Positions 26,594 through 35,020 of a stretch of 64,000 bases of DNA are shown here, in pieces; the stretch's first letter is position 1, and the number at the start of each line of letters is the position of its first letter. Where the stretch lies: NCBI GenBank assembly GCA_041402005.1, contig JAWKTB010000005.1, positions 248,001-312,000 on the forward strand, read 5' to 3'. Under the pieces are notes generated by a model. That model had not been told where the DNA came from, ran no database searches, and saw only the letters and a program-made list of their open reading frames with translations. Both the position numbers and the translations under genes were made by a program. The stretch comes from JAJRXR01 sp041402005. Its GTDB lineage: Bacteria > Planctomycetota > Phycisphaerae > Phycisphaerales > UBA1924.

Positions 26594-27612
26594 TCGGCGT
26601 ACCCGTTCGGGTTGGCCTCGAACCAGTGGGCCGCCGAGGCGACGATCTCGACGATGTCGGTATGCCGGGGCGCCCAGGCGAGGTCGCACATGATCTTGGT
26701 CGGGTCGGCGTACAGGGCGACGGCGTCACCCGGGCGGCGGGGCTTCTCGACCACGGGAACCTTGCGCCCGGTCGCCTGCTCGACCGCCGCGATGACCTCT
26801 CGCACCGAGTACCCCCTCCCGAGGCCGACGTTGTAGGCGAGTGTGTCGCCCGGCTGGAGGCGGGACATGACGAGCGCGTGCGCGTCGGCGAGGTCGTCCA
26901 CGTGGACGTAGTCGCGGACGCACGTGCCGTCGGGGGTGGGGTAGTCCGTGCCGAAGAGGGAGAGGGGCGTGGCGCCGGGGCGTGTGGCTCGGATGGCGAC
27001 GGGGACGAGGTGGGTCTCGGGATCATGATCCTCGCCGAGGACGCCCTCGGCGTCGGCGCCGGCGACGTTGAAGTAGCGGAGGAGGGCGACGCCGATCGGG
27101 CGTCTCGCTGCGGCACGGGCGGCGGCCCAGTCAAGCAGGGCGTGCTCGAGGATGAGCTTCGTCCAGCCGTAGGGCGAGGTCGGGTGCTGGGGGCAGGTCT
27201 CGGGGACGGGGATCATGCCCGGCGGGGGGTCGCCGTAGGTCGCGCACGAGGAGGAGAAGACAAAGCGCTGCACGCCCGTCGCCTCGCACGCCCGGAGGAG
27301 CGCGAGCCCCTCGGCGACGTTGTTCGAGTAGTAGCGCAGCGGCTGCTCGACGCTCTCGCCTACGTAGGCGAGGGCGGCGAAGTGCATGACGGTGTCGATG
27401 CGGTGCTCAGCCAGCAGGCGAGTGACCCGGGGCTCATCGCCGACGCGGGCCTCGACGAACTCGAGGCGGTCGGGCGCGTTCAGGAGGTCGAGGGCGCGCC
27501 GGTGGCCCCGGTCGAGGCTGTCGAGCGCGAGGACGGTGTGGCCCTCGGCAAGGAGGCGCTTGCAGGCGTGCGAGCCGATGTACCCGGCGGCGCCGGTGAC
27601 GAGAACGTTCAT
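26590..27612 (-). CDS. galE: UDP-glucose 4-epimerase GalE
   Basis: A 340-residue extended SDR enzyme interconverting UDP-glucose and UDP-galactose. NAD-binding GAAGYIGSH is at the N-terminus, with HFAALAYVGESV, catalytic Ser/Tyr/Lys in FSSSCATYG and SPYGWTKLILE, LRYFNVAGAD and the closing RPGDAVALYADPTKI. The length and RYFNVAGAD support GalE over other sugar epimerases, though UDP-GlcNAc specificity cannot be excluded. It is a single gene, convergent with speB. Confidence 0.95.
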   Translation of the reverse strand: MNVLVTGAAGYIGSHACKRLLAEGHTVLALDSLDRGHRRALDLLNAPDRLEFVEARVGDEPRVTRLLAEHRIDTVMHFAALAYVGESVEQPLRYYSNNVAEGLALLRACEATGVQRFVFSSSCATYGDPPPGMIPVPETCPQHPTSPYGWTKLILEHALLDWAAARAAARRPIGVALLRYFNVAGADAEGVLGEDHDPETHLVPVAIRATRPGATPLSLFGTDYPTPDGTCVRDYVHVDDLADAHALVMSRLQPGDTLAYNVGLGRGYSVREVIAAVEQATGRKVPVVEKPRRPGDAVALYADPTKIMCDLAWAPRHTDIVEIVASAAHWFEANPNGYAD

Positions 27613-27663
27613 GAGATGGCCCGGTGCGGGATCGGTGGTGGGGCGATGATACAGAAAGGTCGT

Positions 27664-27703
27664 GAAATGAAACGCGGCCGCCCGGTGGGTCCGGACGGCC
27701 GCG
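27664..27703 (-). terminator. Hairpin with weak T-run after the surface-protein operon
   Basis: CGCGGCCG (27673-27680) pairs perfectly with CGGCCGCG (27696-27703). Read on the minus strand the stem is followed by TTTCATTT, a weak U tract. It lies 22 bases past the stop of the small dockerin gene. Confidence 0.5.
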
Positions 27704-27724
27704 GGGTTGGTGTGAATGCGTGGG

Positions 27725-28099
27725 CTAGTTGCAGCCGGCGGCGTGCAGGGCGTTGTAGCGGACGAGGTCGGCGGCGTCGATCACGCCGAACGGCTCGGCC
27801 AAGTCCGCGTCGGGGGCGCCCTGCTCCATCCTGACGACGAACTCGGCGGTGTCCTGGGCGTCGAGGACGCCGAAGGGGGCCACCAGGTCCGCGGCGCAGC
27901 GCGATGGGGCGAGGGAGATGGTTGCCGACAGGGTGAAGCCCTCGGCGGCCATCACGTGCTCACTCGCCATGGGGGTGAGCTCGAGGCGGAAGCCGTCGCC
28001 CTCGCAGACGCGAGTCGGGGAGAGCGTCGCCGAGCCCGCGGCCATGGCGCCCGCGAGGGCGAGAGTGGCTGCGAGCGTGGAGCGTTGGAGGCGTCTCAT
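27725..28099 (-). CDS. Small secreted GC-type dockerin protein
   Basis: 124 residues from MRRLQRSTLAATLALAGAMAAG, a clear signal peptide, followed by a short region with no known fold (CEGDGFRLELTPMASEHV). The C-terminal half is two dockerin-like repeats (DLVAPFGVLDAQDTAEFVVRM and DLAEPFGVIDAADLVRYNALH) ending AAGCN. So it is almost only a signal plus a dockerin-like tail. Its ATG overlaps the stop of the preceding S74 gene (ATGA), indicating translational coupling; it may be an accessory or partner of that surface protein. Confidence 0.8.
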   Translation of the reverse strand: MRRLQRSTLAATLALAGAMAAGSATLSPTRVCEGDGFRLELTPMASEHVMAAEGFTLSATISLAPSRCAADLVAPFGVLDAQDTAEFVVRMEQGAPDADLAEPFGVIDAADLVRYNALHAAGCN

Positions 28100-30060
28100 G
28101 CCTGGGGCTCCTTCTTGCGGCGGGAGGCGGCAAAGAGACCGCCGACGCCCGCGACGATCACGAGGGGCCACACGAACGAGGCGCTTGCCAGGCCGCGATG
28201 CTCCTCGAGCGACTCGAGCCTCGATTCCAGGTCGGCGATCTTCGCGTCCTGCGCCTTCACGACGCCCCGCAGTTCCTGAACCGCGGCGGCGGAGTAGATC
28301 GTCAGGGGGTACGTGTCGACTTGCAGGATCTCCGAGCCGTCAGGCAGATACTCGCCCGAGCCCTTGACGTACTCCGGGAAGACCTCGGCGAACTCCTGGG
28401 CGATCACGTTGAGGTACTTGTGGTCCGCGATCGTCGGGTGGGCGGCCTTGTAATCGTCGTTGTAGTCGAAGCTGACGAGGCGGACGCGGTCGAGCGTGTC
28501 GAGCGCGTCGGTGACGGTCTCGACGTTGGTCTTGATGCGCCGGTCGGAGTTGGCGAGCCAGGCGGTGGCGGTGGTCTTGGAGGCCTCGCCCTCAACCTCG
28601 AGCTTGTTGGTGGTGGGCGTGCGGCCGATGCCGACCTTGCCATCGTTGAGGATCGACATGCGAACCGTGCCGACGTTGCTGGCGAGGGCCGAGTAGGCGA
28701 AGCGGAGCTCGGAGGCGGAGCCCTGGGTGGTGCGGTAGACGTTCCACGCGTCGGTGAAGGCGCCGCTGACGTCGACCTCCTTCAGGGAGACGAGCGAGCC
28801 GTCGGTGCCGTTGGGGTCGGAGAGGAGTTCGAGGCGGGCCTTGGTGGCCTCGACGGCGAGGACGCCGCCGGTGCTGAAGAGGTCGCCCGAGTCGGCGAGG
28901 ATGTCGTTGGCCTCGATGAAGACGCCACGTCCACCCTCGAACCACCCGCCCCAGCCGGCGGCGCTGGCGGTCATGCCCTTGACGCCGTAGTTCACGCCGG
29001 TGGCGGAGGAGGCGTTGCCGAAGAGGGCGGTGCCCATGGCGTTGTCGTTGAGGCCCTGGACGCCGTACCCGTCGGGGCTCTTGGCCCACCCGATGACGCC
29101 GATGGTGGAGCCGGTGGCCGAGGGGGCGTACCCGAAGACGCCACGCCCCGAGGCGCTGTCGGACTGGCCGTGGACGCCGAAGGCGAAGCCGGTGGTGGCG
29201 GTGGCGCGGCCTCGCACGCCCCGTCCCGAGACGGAAGAACTGATGCCGTCGACGCCGACGCAAACGCCCGAGGCGTTGCTCGCCTGGCCCTGGACACCGA
29301 TGCCGCCGCCGGACACGGAGAGGCCGAAGACACCCTTGGAGACGCCGCCGCCGGCGCCGACACCCGCGACGGCCGTGCCCCCGGTGCGGGTGTTTCGCGC
29401 GTTCACGAGCGTTGCGGCATCACCCTGAATCGTGAGGGGAGAACCGGGGGCGGTGATGCCGATGCCGACATTGCCCGCGGTGTAGTAGATGTCGTTCCCG
29501 TTGGGCGTCCAGTCGGCCTGAGGACCGAAGAGGATCTCGTCGTCGGGGCGACCGACCGAGCCCGGGGTGTTCGCGGAAGGGTTGGGGTCGAAGGAGAAGT
29601 CGCCCGGATCCTGCTGCCCGTGGGGCGAGAGGCTGAGTCGCGTGCGTGAACCGCTGTCACTCACGCCGCTCGTACCTGGCGTGGTGGCGGCGTGCATCAG
29701 CGGCCCGCTCGTCGGCTCGATGCGCTGACGCGGGTTGAGGACGACGTAGTCGCCCTCACCGGCGGGGGCGCGAACGCTCACTTCGAGCCAGGCGCCCGTG
29801 GCGCTGGCGACGTCGAGCGAGACGCGGAAGGCGCCCTCGTGCAGCGTGGTCGCGGGACGCTCGATCGTGTCGCCGATCTGGTTTCCGCCGGTCGCGGCGT
29901 CGAAGAGGCGGAACTGGAGGTCGGCCCGCGAGTCGACGGGCACGTCAAGGTAGGACAAACGTCCCTCGTAGACGAGCGGCGTGGGCTCGGCGAGGGCGTG
30001 GGAGAGAAGGGCGGTGGAGGCAACGGCGCCGGCGAGTGCGGCGAGCGTTCTGGTGCGCAT
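28096..30060 (-). CDS. Surface protein with S74 endosialidase-type chaperone domain
   Basis: 654 residues. Signal peptide MRTRTLAALAGAVASTALLSHALA, then a beta-sandwich-like region (LVYEGRLSYLDVPVDSRADLQFRLFD). From about residue 225 there is a run of imperfect repeats of the form G-V-x-G-x-(A)-x-x-x-x-T/S-G-x-x-x-G-V, as in trimeric beta-helical fibres. From about residue 505 an S74 intramolecular-chaperone domain begins at NSDRRIKTNVETV, the self-cleavage region in phage tail spikes. A coiled coil (KAQDAKIADLESRLESLEEH) and a final membrane helix with SRRKKEPQA follow. It probably forms a trimeric surface fibre anchored at its C-terminus (inference). Confidence 0.85.
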   Translation of the reverse strand: MRTRTLAALAGAVASTALLSHALAEPTPLVYEGRLSYLDVPVDSRADLQFRLFDAATGGNQIGDTIERPATTLHEGAFRVSLDVASATGAWLEVSVRAPAGEGDYVVLNPRQRIEPTSGPLMHAATTPGTSGVSDSGSRTRLSLSPHGQQDPGDFSFDPNPSANTPGSVGRPDDEILFGPQADWTPNGNDIYYTAGNVGIGITAPGSPLTIQGDAATLVNARNTRTGGTAVAGVGAGGGVSKGVFGLSVSGGGIGVQGQASNASGVCVGVDGISSSVSGRGVRGRATATTGFAFGVHGQSDSASGRGVFGYAPSATGSTIGVIGWAKSPDGYGVQGLNDNAMGTALFGNASSATGVNYGVKGMTASAAGWGGWFEGGRGVFIEANDILADSGDLFSTGGVLAVEATKARLELLSDPNGTDGSLVSLKEVDVSGAFTDAWNVYRTTQGSASELRFAYSALASNVGTVRMSILNDGKVGIGRTPTTNKLEVEGEASKTTATAWLANSDRRIKTNVETVTDALDTLDRVRLVSFDYNDDYKAAHPTIADHKYLNVIAQEFAEVFPEYVKGSGEYLPDGSEILQVDTYPLTIYSAAAVQELRGVVKAQDAKIADLESRLESLEEHRGLASASFVWPLVIVAGVGGLFAASRRKKEPQA

Positions 30061-30329
30061 TGGAAAACACTCCGAGAGTCAGGTCCGACCGCAAGCTCCG
30101 CGCTGGCGAACGGTCCCTGGGGACGGGGGCCGACACGATCCATCTGCACCCGGAGGCGTTCCGGGTTCGGCTTTCCCCACTTAAGCGCTTATGTATCAGG
30201 GATCAGCGCAAGCCGCAAGGGGCGTGCGCGAGCGAGGGGACGCCAGCGGGGTGTTGGCCAAAAACGCCGCCAACTTCGGGCATTTCACGCCCTCGCCCGG
30301 TTTCGGATGAGGCCCCTGACGTCGCCCGC

Positions 30330-31244
30330 CTACGCCTGGCGGCGCGAGGGGGCGCCACGGGCCTGGCGACGCGGATCCAGCCCGTCCCGACTCGGGGACG
30401 AGGAGGAGGCCTCACGCCCCGCGGACGTCCTCGACACGCGGTCGACGAGCCGGGAGACGAGCGTCCGAGGGGCCGCGTTCCGTGCGGTCTCCACTCTTCC
30501 GGGCGCCGGCGTGGCCGCCGGGATGCGGGCCCAGCGCGCGGGCGCGTTGACCGGCTTGCGGTAGCCGACGATCAGGACCGAGTGCAGTCGGGCCTTCTCG
30601 GGTGGGAGCGGGTCACGCGCCGGCGTCCAGGTGACGGTCTGACGTAGGGCGTCCGCGTCGTCCATCATCGCGCCGCGGTCGATCGACTCGCCGGGGAGCA
30701 AGGGCTCGAAGCCGGGCGCCCGGAAGTTCGCGTCGAAGGTCAGGTTGCGGACCGCGTGGTCGATGGTGTGGATGGTGACGCCGCCCGGCTTGAGGATGCG
30801 GAAGACCTCCTCGCAGAACCGGTTGCGAGGCGTCTCCTGGCCCTCAGGGGGGGTCGGGGTGTATCGGCAGTCGAAGCCCGCGGCCTCCTGGCCGATGTGC
30901 TCGAGGACCGACGAGGAAAAGACCAGGTCGAAGAAGTCGGAGGGCAGGGCGTTCGAGTTCTCGCCGACGGCGCACCGGGCGATGTGATAGCCGGGCCCGA
31001 GGTCGGGGACGTTGCGCCGGAGGGAGCCGCCGACGGCGCTGTAGGGGTCGGCGATCCACTTCTCGCTCGCGGGCAGCACGGAGAGAACGGTGGTGTTCTC
31101 GTTGGCGCCGACCTCGAGGACGCGGGCGCCCTCGGGGCAGTAGCGGGGGAGCCAGTCGGCCAGGAAGCGCTCCTGGTATCGCTTGGTCAGGATGGGGTGG
31201 GCGAACTCGCCCGGGTAGTCACTGAGCCTGGCGTAGCGGAACAT
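30330..31244 (-). CDS. SAM-dependent class I methyltransferase
   Basis: 304 residues from MFRYARLSDYPGEFAHP. The SAM-binding motif I is RVLEVGANENTTVLSVLP, with the acidic strand-2 residue in WIADPYS and a post-I region DFFDLVFSSSVLEHI, followed by FCEEVFRILKPGGVTIHTIDH. This is the Methyltransf_11-type pattern; the substrate is unknown, though such proteins are common near glycan and natural-product genes. The C-terminal ~60 residues are Arg/Ser/Pro-rich and probably disordered. Upstream frame to 31355 lacks similarity and runs up to the tRNA, so the MFRY start is preferred. Confidence 0.82.
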   Translation of the reverse strand: MFRYARLSDYPGEFAHPILTKRYQERFLADWLPRYCPEGARVLEVGANENTTVLSVLPASEKWIADPYSAVGGSLRRNVPDLGPGYHIARCAVGENSNALPSDFFDLVFSSSVLEHIGQEAAGFDCRYTPTPPEGQETPRNRFCEEVFRILKPGGVTIHTIDHAVRNLTFDANFRAPGFEPLLPGESIDRGAMMDDADALRQTVTWTPARDPLPPEKARLHSVLIVGYRKPVNAPARWARIPAATPAPGRVETARNAAPRTLVSRLVDRVSRTSAGREASSSSPSRDGLDPRRQARGAPSRRQA

Positions 31245-31355
31245 GGTCTGGGCTCCATGCTCCCTCCGTGGGCGTGGGTGAATCGGGGCGGCTCCGCGCC
31301 TCCGGTCGAGTCGTGTCGTGGGCCCGCACTCGGGCCGCGGCCGGGCGCCGATCAC

Positions 31356-31428
31356 TGGCCCCGGCAGGATTCGAACCTGCGACCGAGACGATTATGAGTC
31401 GCCTGCTCTACCGCTGAGCTACGGGGCC
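31356..31428 (-). tRNA. tRNA-Ile2 (CAU anticodon, lysidine type)
   Basis: A 73-base cloverleaf on the minus strand. The acceptor arms GGCCCCG and CGGGGCC pair fully; D arm GCTC/GAGC; the anticodon region GGCGACTCATAATCG closely matches E. coli tRNA-Ile2 (CAU), not Met. The T arm is GCAGG/CCTGC around TTCGAAT. Cytidine 34 would need TilS-dependent lysidine to read AUA. CCA is not encoded in the part seen. Confidence 0.93.
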
Positions 31429-31559
31429 TCGGTCGACGATGGTACGCGCAGGGGAAGCGGGGGGCTGGGCGGGGGGTCGGGCGCGGTTGTGGGTGGGTCA
31501 GAAAGGCCGTAGCATCCGGCCTTGCGGCCGCCAGAGAGGCGGTTGGCGCTGGGGCAAGG

Positions 31560-34500
31560 ATGCTTCGAAGACCCTTCGACGAAGCCCGGGGGTTGGTGGT
31601 CGTGTGCGGCCTTGCCGCGGCGGTCGCCCTTGCGCCGGTCGCGATCGCCCAGGAGGGAGCGCCCTTCGACGGGCGGGGGTTCGAGGGCGTGCGACTGCCC
31701 TTGGCGACGGTACCCGGCTCGATCGGATTCGAGGGGCGTCGGGCGTGGGTGTGGGAGGAGCCGCCCGGCTCTGGAAGCGCCGGGACCAGACGGATCTTGA
31801 TCGAGGGGCACGTGCGCGCGGTGCTCGGGCGTCAGGCGTTCAACGCCGAGCGCGCCGTGGTCTGGATGCAGAAGCTGCCCGGCGCGGGCGACCGCGTCTA
31901 CCAGGTGTATGCGCTGCTCGACGGGCTCGAGTCGCTCGAGGGTGACGCGGCGGTCTCGATCCGGGCCGAGCGTTTGCCTATCGAGGGCGTGATCTCCCTC
32001 GACGAGCCCGCGTGGATCCGGACGGATCTGACAAGATCCGGGCGCCCGACGGAGGGCGATGCGGCGGCGCTGGTCACGAGCGCCGAGGCATTGTTCGCGG
32101 ATCAGCTTCGTGAGATCGCGGGTGGACCGCCAGTCGTGCTCCCCCCCGAGGAGCGTGTGGCGCGTGGGCCGCGGGAACTCGCGGACCCCGAGACGCTCCG
32201 CGAGATGATGAACCCGTACGAGCAGGTCGCCGCAGCGGAGGAAGCGCAGGCCCAGGCCGACCGCCCGGAGCTGCGCACCGAGCCCGCGGCGCCTCCGCCC
32301 GAGATCTTCACGGGCGAAGGAGTCTTCTACTACTCGGCCGGCGATCGCGTGTCCGTGCAGCGCGGCGAAGAGCACAACGCCGTCACGCTCACGGGTGGGG
32401 TCGTCATCCAGTACACCGAGGCCGACTCGGGGCGGTCGCTGGAGCTCGAGGCCCAGCGGGCGGTGATCTTCCTCAAGCCCGGGCCGCTCGACGAAACGCT
32501 CGGCAGCTTCACCGCCGACAGCGTCGAGGGTCTGTACCTCGAGGGCGGCTTCCGCGCGAGCAACGGCAGCTACACGGTCCGGGGACCGCGGGTCTACTAC
32601 GACGTTGCGCACGACCGGGCGATCATGCTCGACGCGGTCTTCTGGACGTACGAGAAGCGCCTGGGGATGCCCCTGTACGTCCGGGCGGAGGCGGTCCGCC
32701 AGGAGGCGCGAGACCAGTTCGTCGCGTCCAAGGCCGAGGTCAGCAACACCGCGTTCTTCCACCCGCACTTCTCGATCGGCACGACGTCGGTCAAGGTGAC
32801 GCTCGAGGAGGACGAGGCGACCGGCGATTCATACTCGGTCGTGGACGCTCGGAACATCACGCTGCTTGGCGGCGGGCTCCCGATGTTCTGGTGGCCCGTG
32901 TATGTCGGGGACCCGGAGCGGTTCCCGCTGCGTTCGGTGGGGTTCACCAGCTCGAACCGGACGGGGCCGACGATCAAGACGGGGTGGGACCTCTTCGGGC
33001 TGATGGGGATGCGCCGCCCGGATGGACTCGACGCCCAGGTGCAGGTCGATTACTACGGGAAGCGGGGCTTGGGGCTCGGCACGACGATGGGCTGGGACAC
33101 CGCCGAGCATCACGGCGGCCTCTTCTCGTACCTCCTCCCCAACGACACGGGCGTCGACCGCGTCTGGGGCGGGCGAGAGGTCGACCAGACGGGCGAGGTG
33201 CGTGGGGCGATCGTTGCGGAGGAAATGTGGCGCTTCCGCGAGCAGTGGACGCTGGTCGCGGAGGGGACGTTCATCTCCGACGAGACGTTCATCGAGTCGT
33301 TTGACGAAGAGGCGTCCAAGACGCGGCGTGAGTTCACCAACCGCCTGGCCCTCAAATGGCAGGACGAGGACTTCGCGGGCACGATCGAGTTCAAGGGCGC
33401 CATCCACGACTTCATCTCCAACGAGGACATCATCCAGTCCCCCGGCTACCTCGTGGACAAGCTGCCCGAGATCGGCGTGCGACAGGCGGGGGGTGACCTC
33501 TTGGGCGATCTCGCCCCCGGACTGCTGACTCACACCTGGGAGGCCTCGTTCTCGCACATGCGCCTGCGGTTCAGCGAGGAGACAGCGGCCTCGTACGGCT
33601 TCACCGACAACGCCTCCGCGATGGCGGCCTTCGGCACGCTCGCCAACCAGTCGCTCGGGGCCGCCCAACGCGGCATCGGGCTTACCGAGGACTTCGTCAA
33701 CCGCTTCGACACGAGGCACGAGATCGCCGCGCCACTCCAGGCGGGGCCCATCTCCATCCGCCCATTCCTCGTCGGGCGCTTCACGGCGTACGACAACAAC
33801 TTCACCGCCTTCAGCCCCAACGAGGAAGACAACTACCGCCTCTGGGGGGCAGCGGGGATCACCTTCTCAACCTCGATCGTCCACGTCGACGACAGCGTGG
33901 ACAGCCAGCTCTTCGACCTGCACCGGATCCGGCACATCATCGAGCCCAGCCTGACCCTCTGGCACGGGGCGACGAACGTCCAGAGCGTCAACCTGCCGGT
34001 CTACGACGACGACGTCGAGGCCCTCATGGACGGCTCGGCGATCCGCGTCGGGCTCAACCAGACGTGGCAGACCAAGCGCGGCGGGCCCGGGCGGTGGCGG
34101 ACGGTGGACGTGTTCAAGCTGAACGCCGAGTACGTCTGGACGAGCGACACCGACGACCGCCTGGGCGCGATCCCCCGGTTCTTCGACGCGAGGCCCGAGC
34201 TCTCGACGCCCGGCGAGCACGCGCGTATCGAAGCAATCTGGAACGTCACGGACGTCGTCGCCCTTGCCGGCGAGTCGATCTACGACTTCGAGATCAATCA
34301 GCAGGCACGGACCGCGGGCGGCATCCTCTTCCGCCACACCGACCAGTTCTCGACCTCGCTCGACATGCGGTACATCAACTCGCAGAACGTCACCTACGGC
34401 GGGGCGAGCGCGCGGTACCGCCTGACGAACAAGTACGACGCCGAGGCGCGGATGACGTACAACTTCCAGCGCGACGAGTTCCAGACGTTCAGCCTGCTGG

Positions 34501-34652
34501 TCAACCGGAAGTTCCCCAACCTGGAGCTCGGGGTGCTCCTCAGGTACGACAACGTGCAGGGGGAGACGAGCTTCGGCTTCCAGATCTCGCCCCTGGGCGG
34601 AGGACGCAGCGGGCAATACCTGGATTCGTCGAGGGGGATCGGGGGGTACTAG
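31560..34652 (+). CDS. lptD: LptD-like outer-membrane lipopolysaccharide-assembly protein
   Basis: 1030 residues, longer than the ~780 of E. coli LptD. The signal peptide (VVVCGLAAAVALAPVAIAQ) is followed by about 250 extra residues. An OstA/LptA-like beta region comes next (EGVFYYSAGDRVSVQRGEEHNAVTLTGGVVIQY, residues ~255-400), then the LptD barrel opening (LGGGLPMFWWPVYVGDPERFPLRSVGF) and many alternating beta strands ending at GFQISPLGG. I see no cysteine after the signal, so the E. coli-style disulfides are absent. It supports a Gram-negative-like outer membrane. No other lpt gene is nearby. Confidence 0.82.
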   Translation: MLRRPFDEARGLVVVCGLAAAVALAPVAIAQEGAPFDGRGFEGVRLPLATVPGSIGFEGRRAWVWEEPPGSGSAGTRRILIEGHVRAVLGRQAFNAERAVVWMQKLPGAGDRVYQVYALLDGLESLEGDAAVSIRAERLPIEGVISLDEPAWIRTDLTRSGRPTEGDAAALVTSAEALFADQLREIAGGPPVVLPPEERVARGPRELADPETLREMMNPYEQVAAAEEAQAQADRPELRTEPAAPPPEIFTGEGVFYYSAGDRVSVQRGEEHNAVTLTGGVVIQYTEADSGRSLELEAQRAVIFLKPGPLDETLGSFTADSVEGLYLEGGFRASNGSYTVRGPRVYYDVAHDRAIMLDAVFWTYEKRLGMPLYVRAEAVRQEARDQFVASKAEVSNTAFFHPHFSIGTTSVKVTLEEDEATGDSYSVVDARNITLLGGGLPMFWWPVYVGDPERFPLRSVGFTSSNRTGPTIKTGWDLFGLMGMRRPDGLDAQVQVDYYGKRGLGLGTTMGWDTAEHHGGLFSYLLPNDTGVDRVWGGREVDQTGEVRGAIVAEEMWRFREQWTLVAEGTFISDETFIESFDEEASKTRREFTNRLALKWQDEDFAGTIEFKGAIHDFISNEDIIQSPGYLVDKLPEIGVRQAGGDLLGDLAPGLLTHTWEASFSHMRLRFSEETAASYGFTDNASAMAAFGTLANQSLGAAQRGIGLTEDFVNRFDTRHEIAAPLQAGPISIRPFLVGRFTAYDNNFTAFSPNEEDNYRLWGAAGITFSTSIVHVDDSVDSQLFDLHRIRHIIEPSLTLWHGATNVQSVNLPVYDDDVEALMDGSAIRVGLNQTWQTKRGGPGRWRTVDVFKLNAEYVWTSDTDDRLGAIPRFFDARPELSTPGEHARIEAIWNVTDVVALAGESIYDFEINQQARTAGGILFRHTDQFSTSLDMRYINSQNVTYGGASARYRLTNKYDAEARMTYNFQRDEFQTFSLLVNRKFPNLELGVLLRYDNVQGETSFGFQISPLGGGRSGQYLDSSRGIGGY

Positions 34653-34678
34653 CGTGTGCGGGACGGCCGTCCCTCGCG

Positions 34679-34903
34679 TCAGCTACGGCGACATGCGGAG
34701 CGAACCGACTTACGGCCGAGTAGGTACAGAGAGGCGGGCGCCAACAACGGGAAGACGAGCGCCCAAAACGCCCACCACAAGAAACTGCGGTTCCTCGTTC
34801 TCGCTGCGAAACCGCAGCCGATCGCGAGCGCTAGCCATAGGACGAAGGCCCCGATCAATACCACGGGAACGATCGACGGATCTATGGCAGGTTCCGGCGG
34901 CAC
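34679..34903 (-). CDS. Small two-helix membrane protein
   Basis: 74 residues: a short acidic N-terminus, a membrane helix (IVPVVLIGAFVLWLALAIGCGFAA), a basic loop (RTRNRSF), a second helix (LWWAFWALVFPLLAPASLYLLG) and a basic end (RKSVRSACRRS). The layout, with both termini probably periplasmic or both cytoplasmic, looks like a genuine small membrane protein. It is convergent with the LptD-like gene, 26 bases apart. Function unknown. Confidence 0.6.
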   Translation of the reverse strand: MPPEPAIDPSIVPVVLIGAFVLWLALAIGCGFAARTRNRSFLWWAFWALVFPLLAPASLYLLGRKSVRSACRRS

Positions 34904-35020
34904 GCTCCCAGTATATGCGACGTTTCTTGAGACTCAGGCGGGTTGGAAACTGGGCGCGATATGGTGGCAGTTGCACGGCTAGCCCTCGCGGACATGCCGT
35001 GCACCCAGACCTATCGCTCG

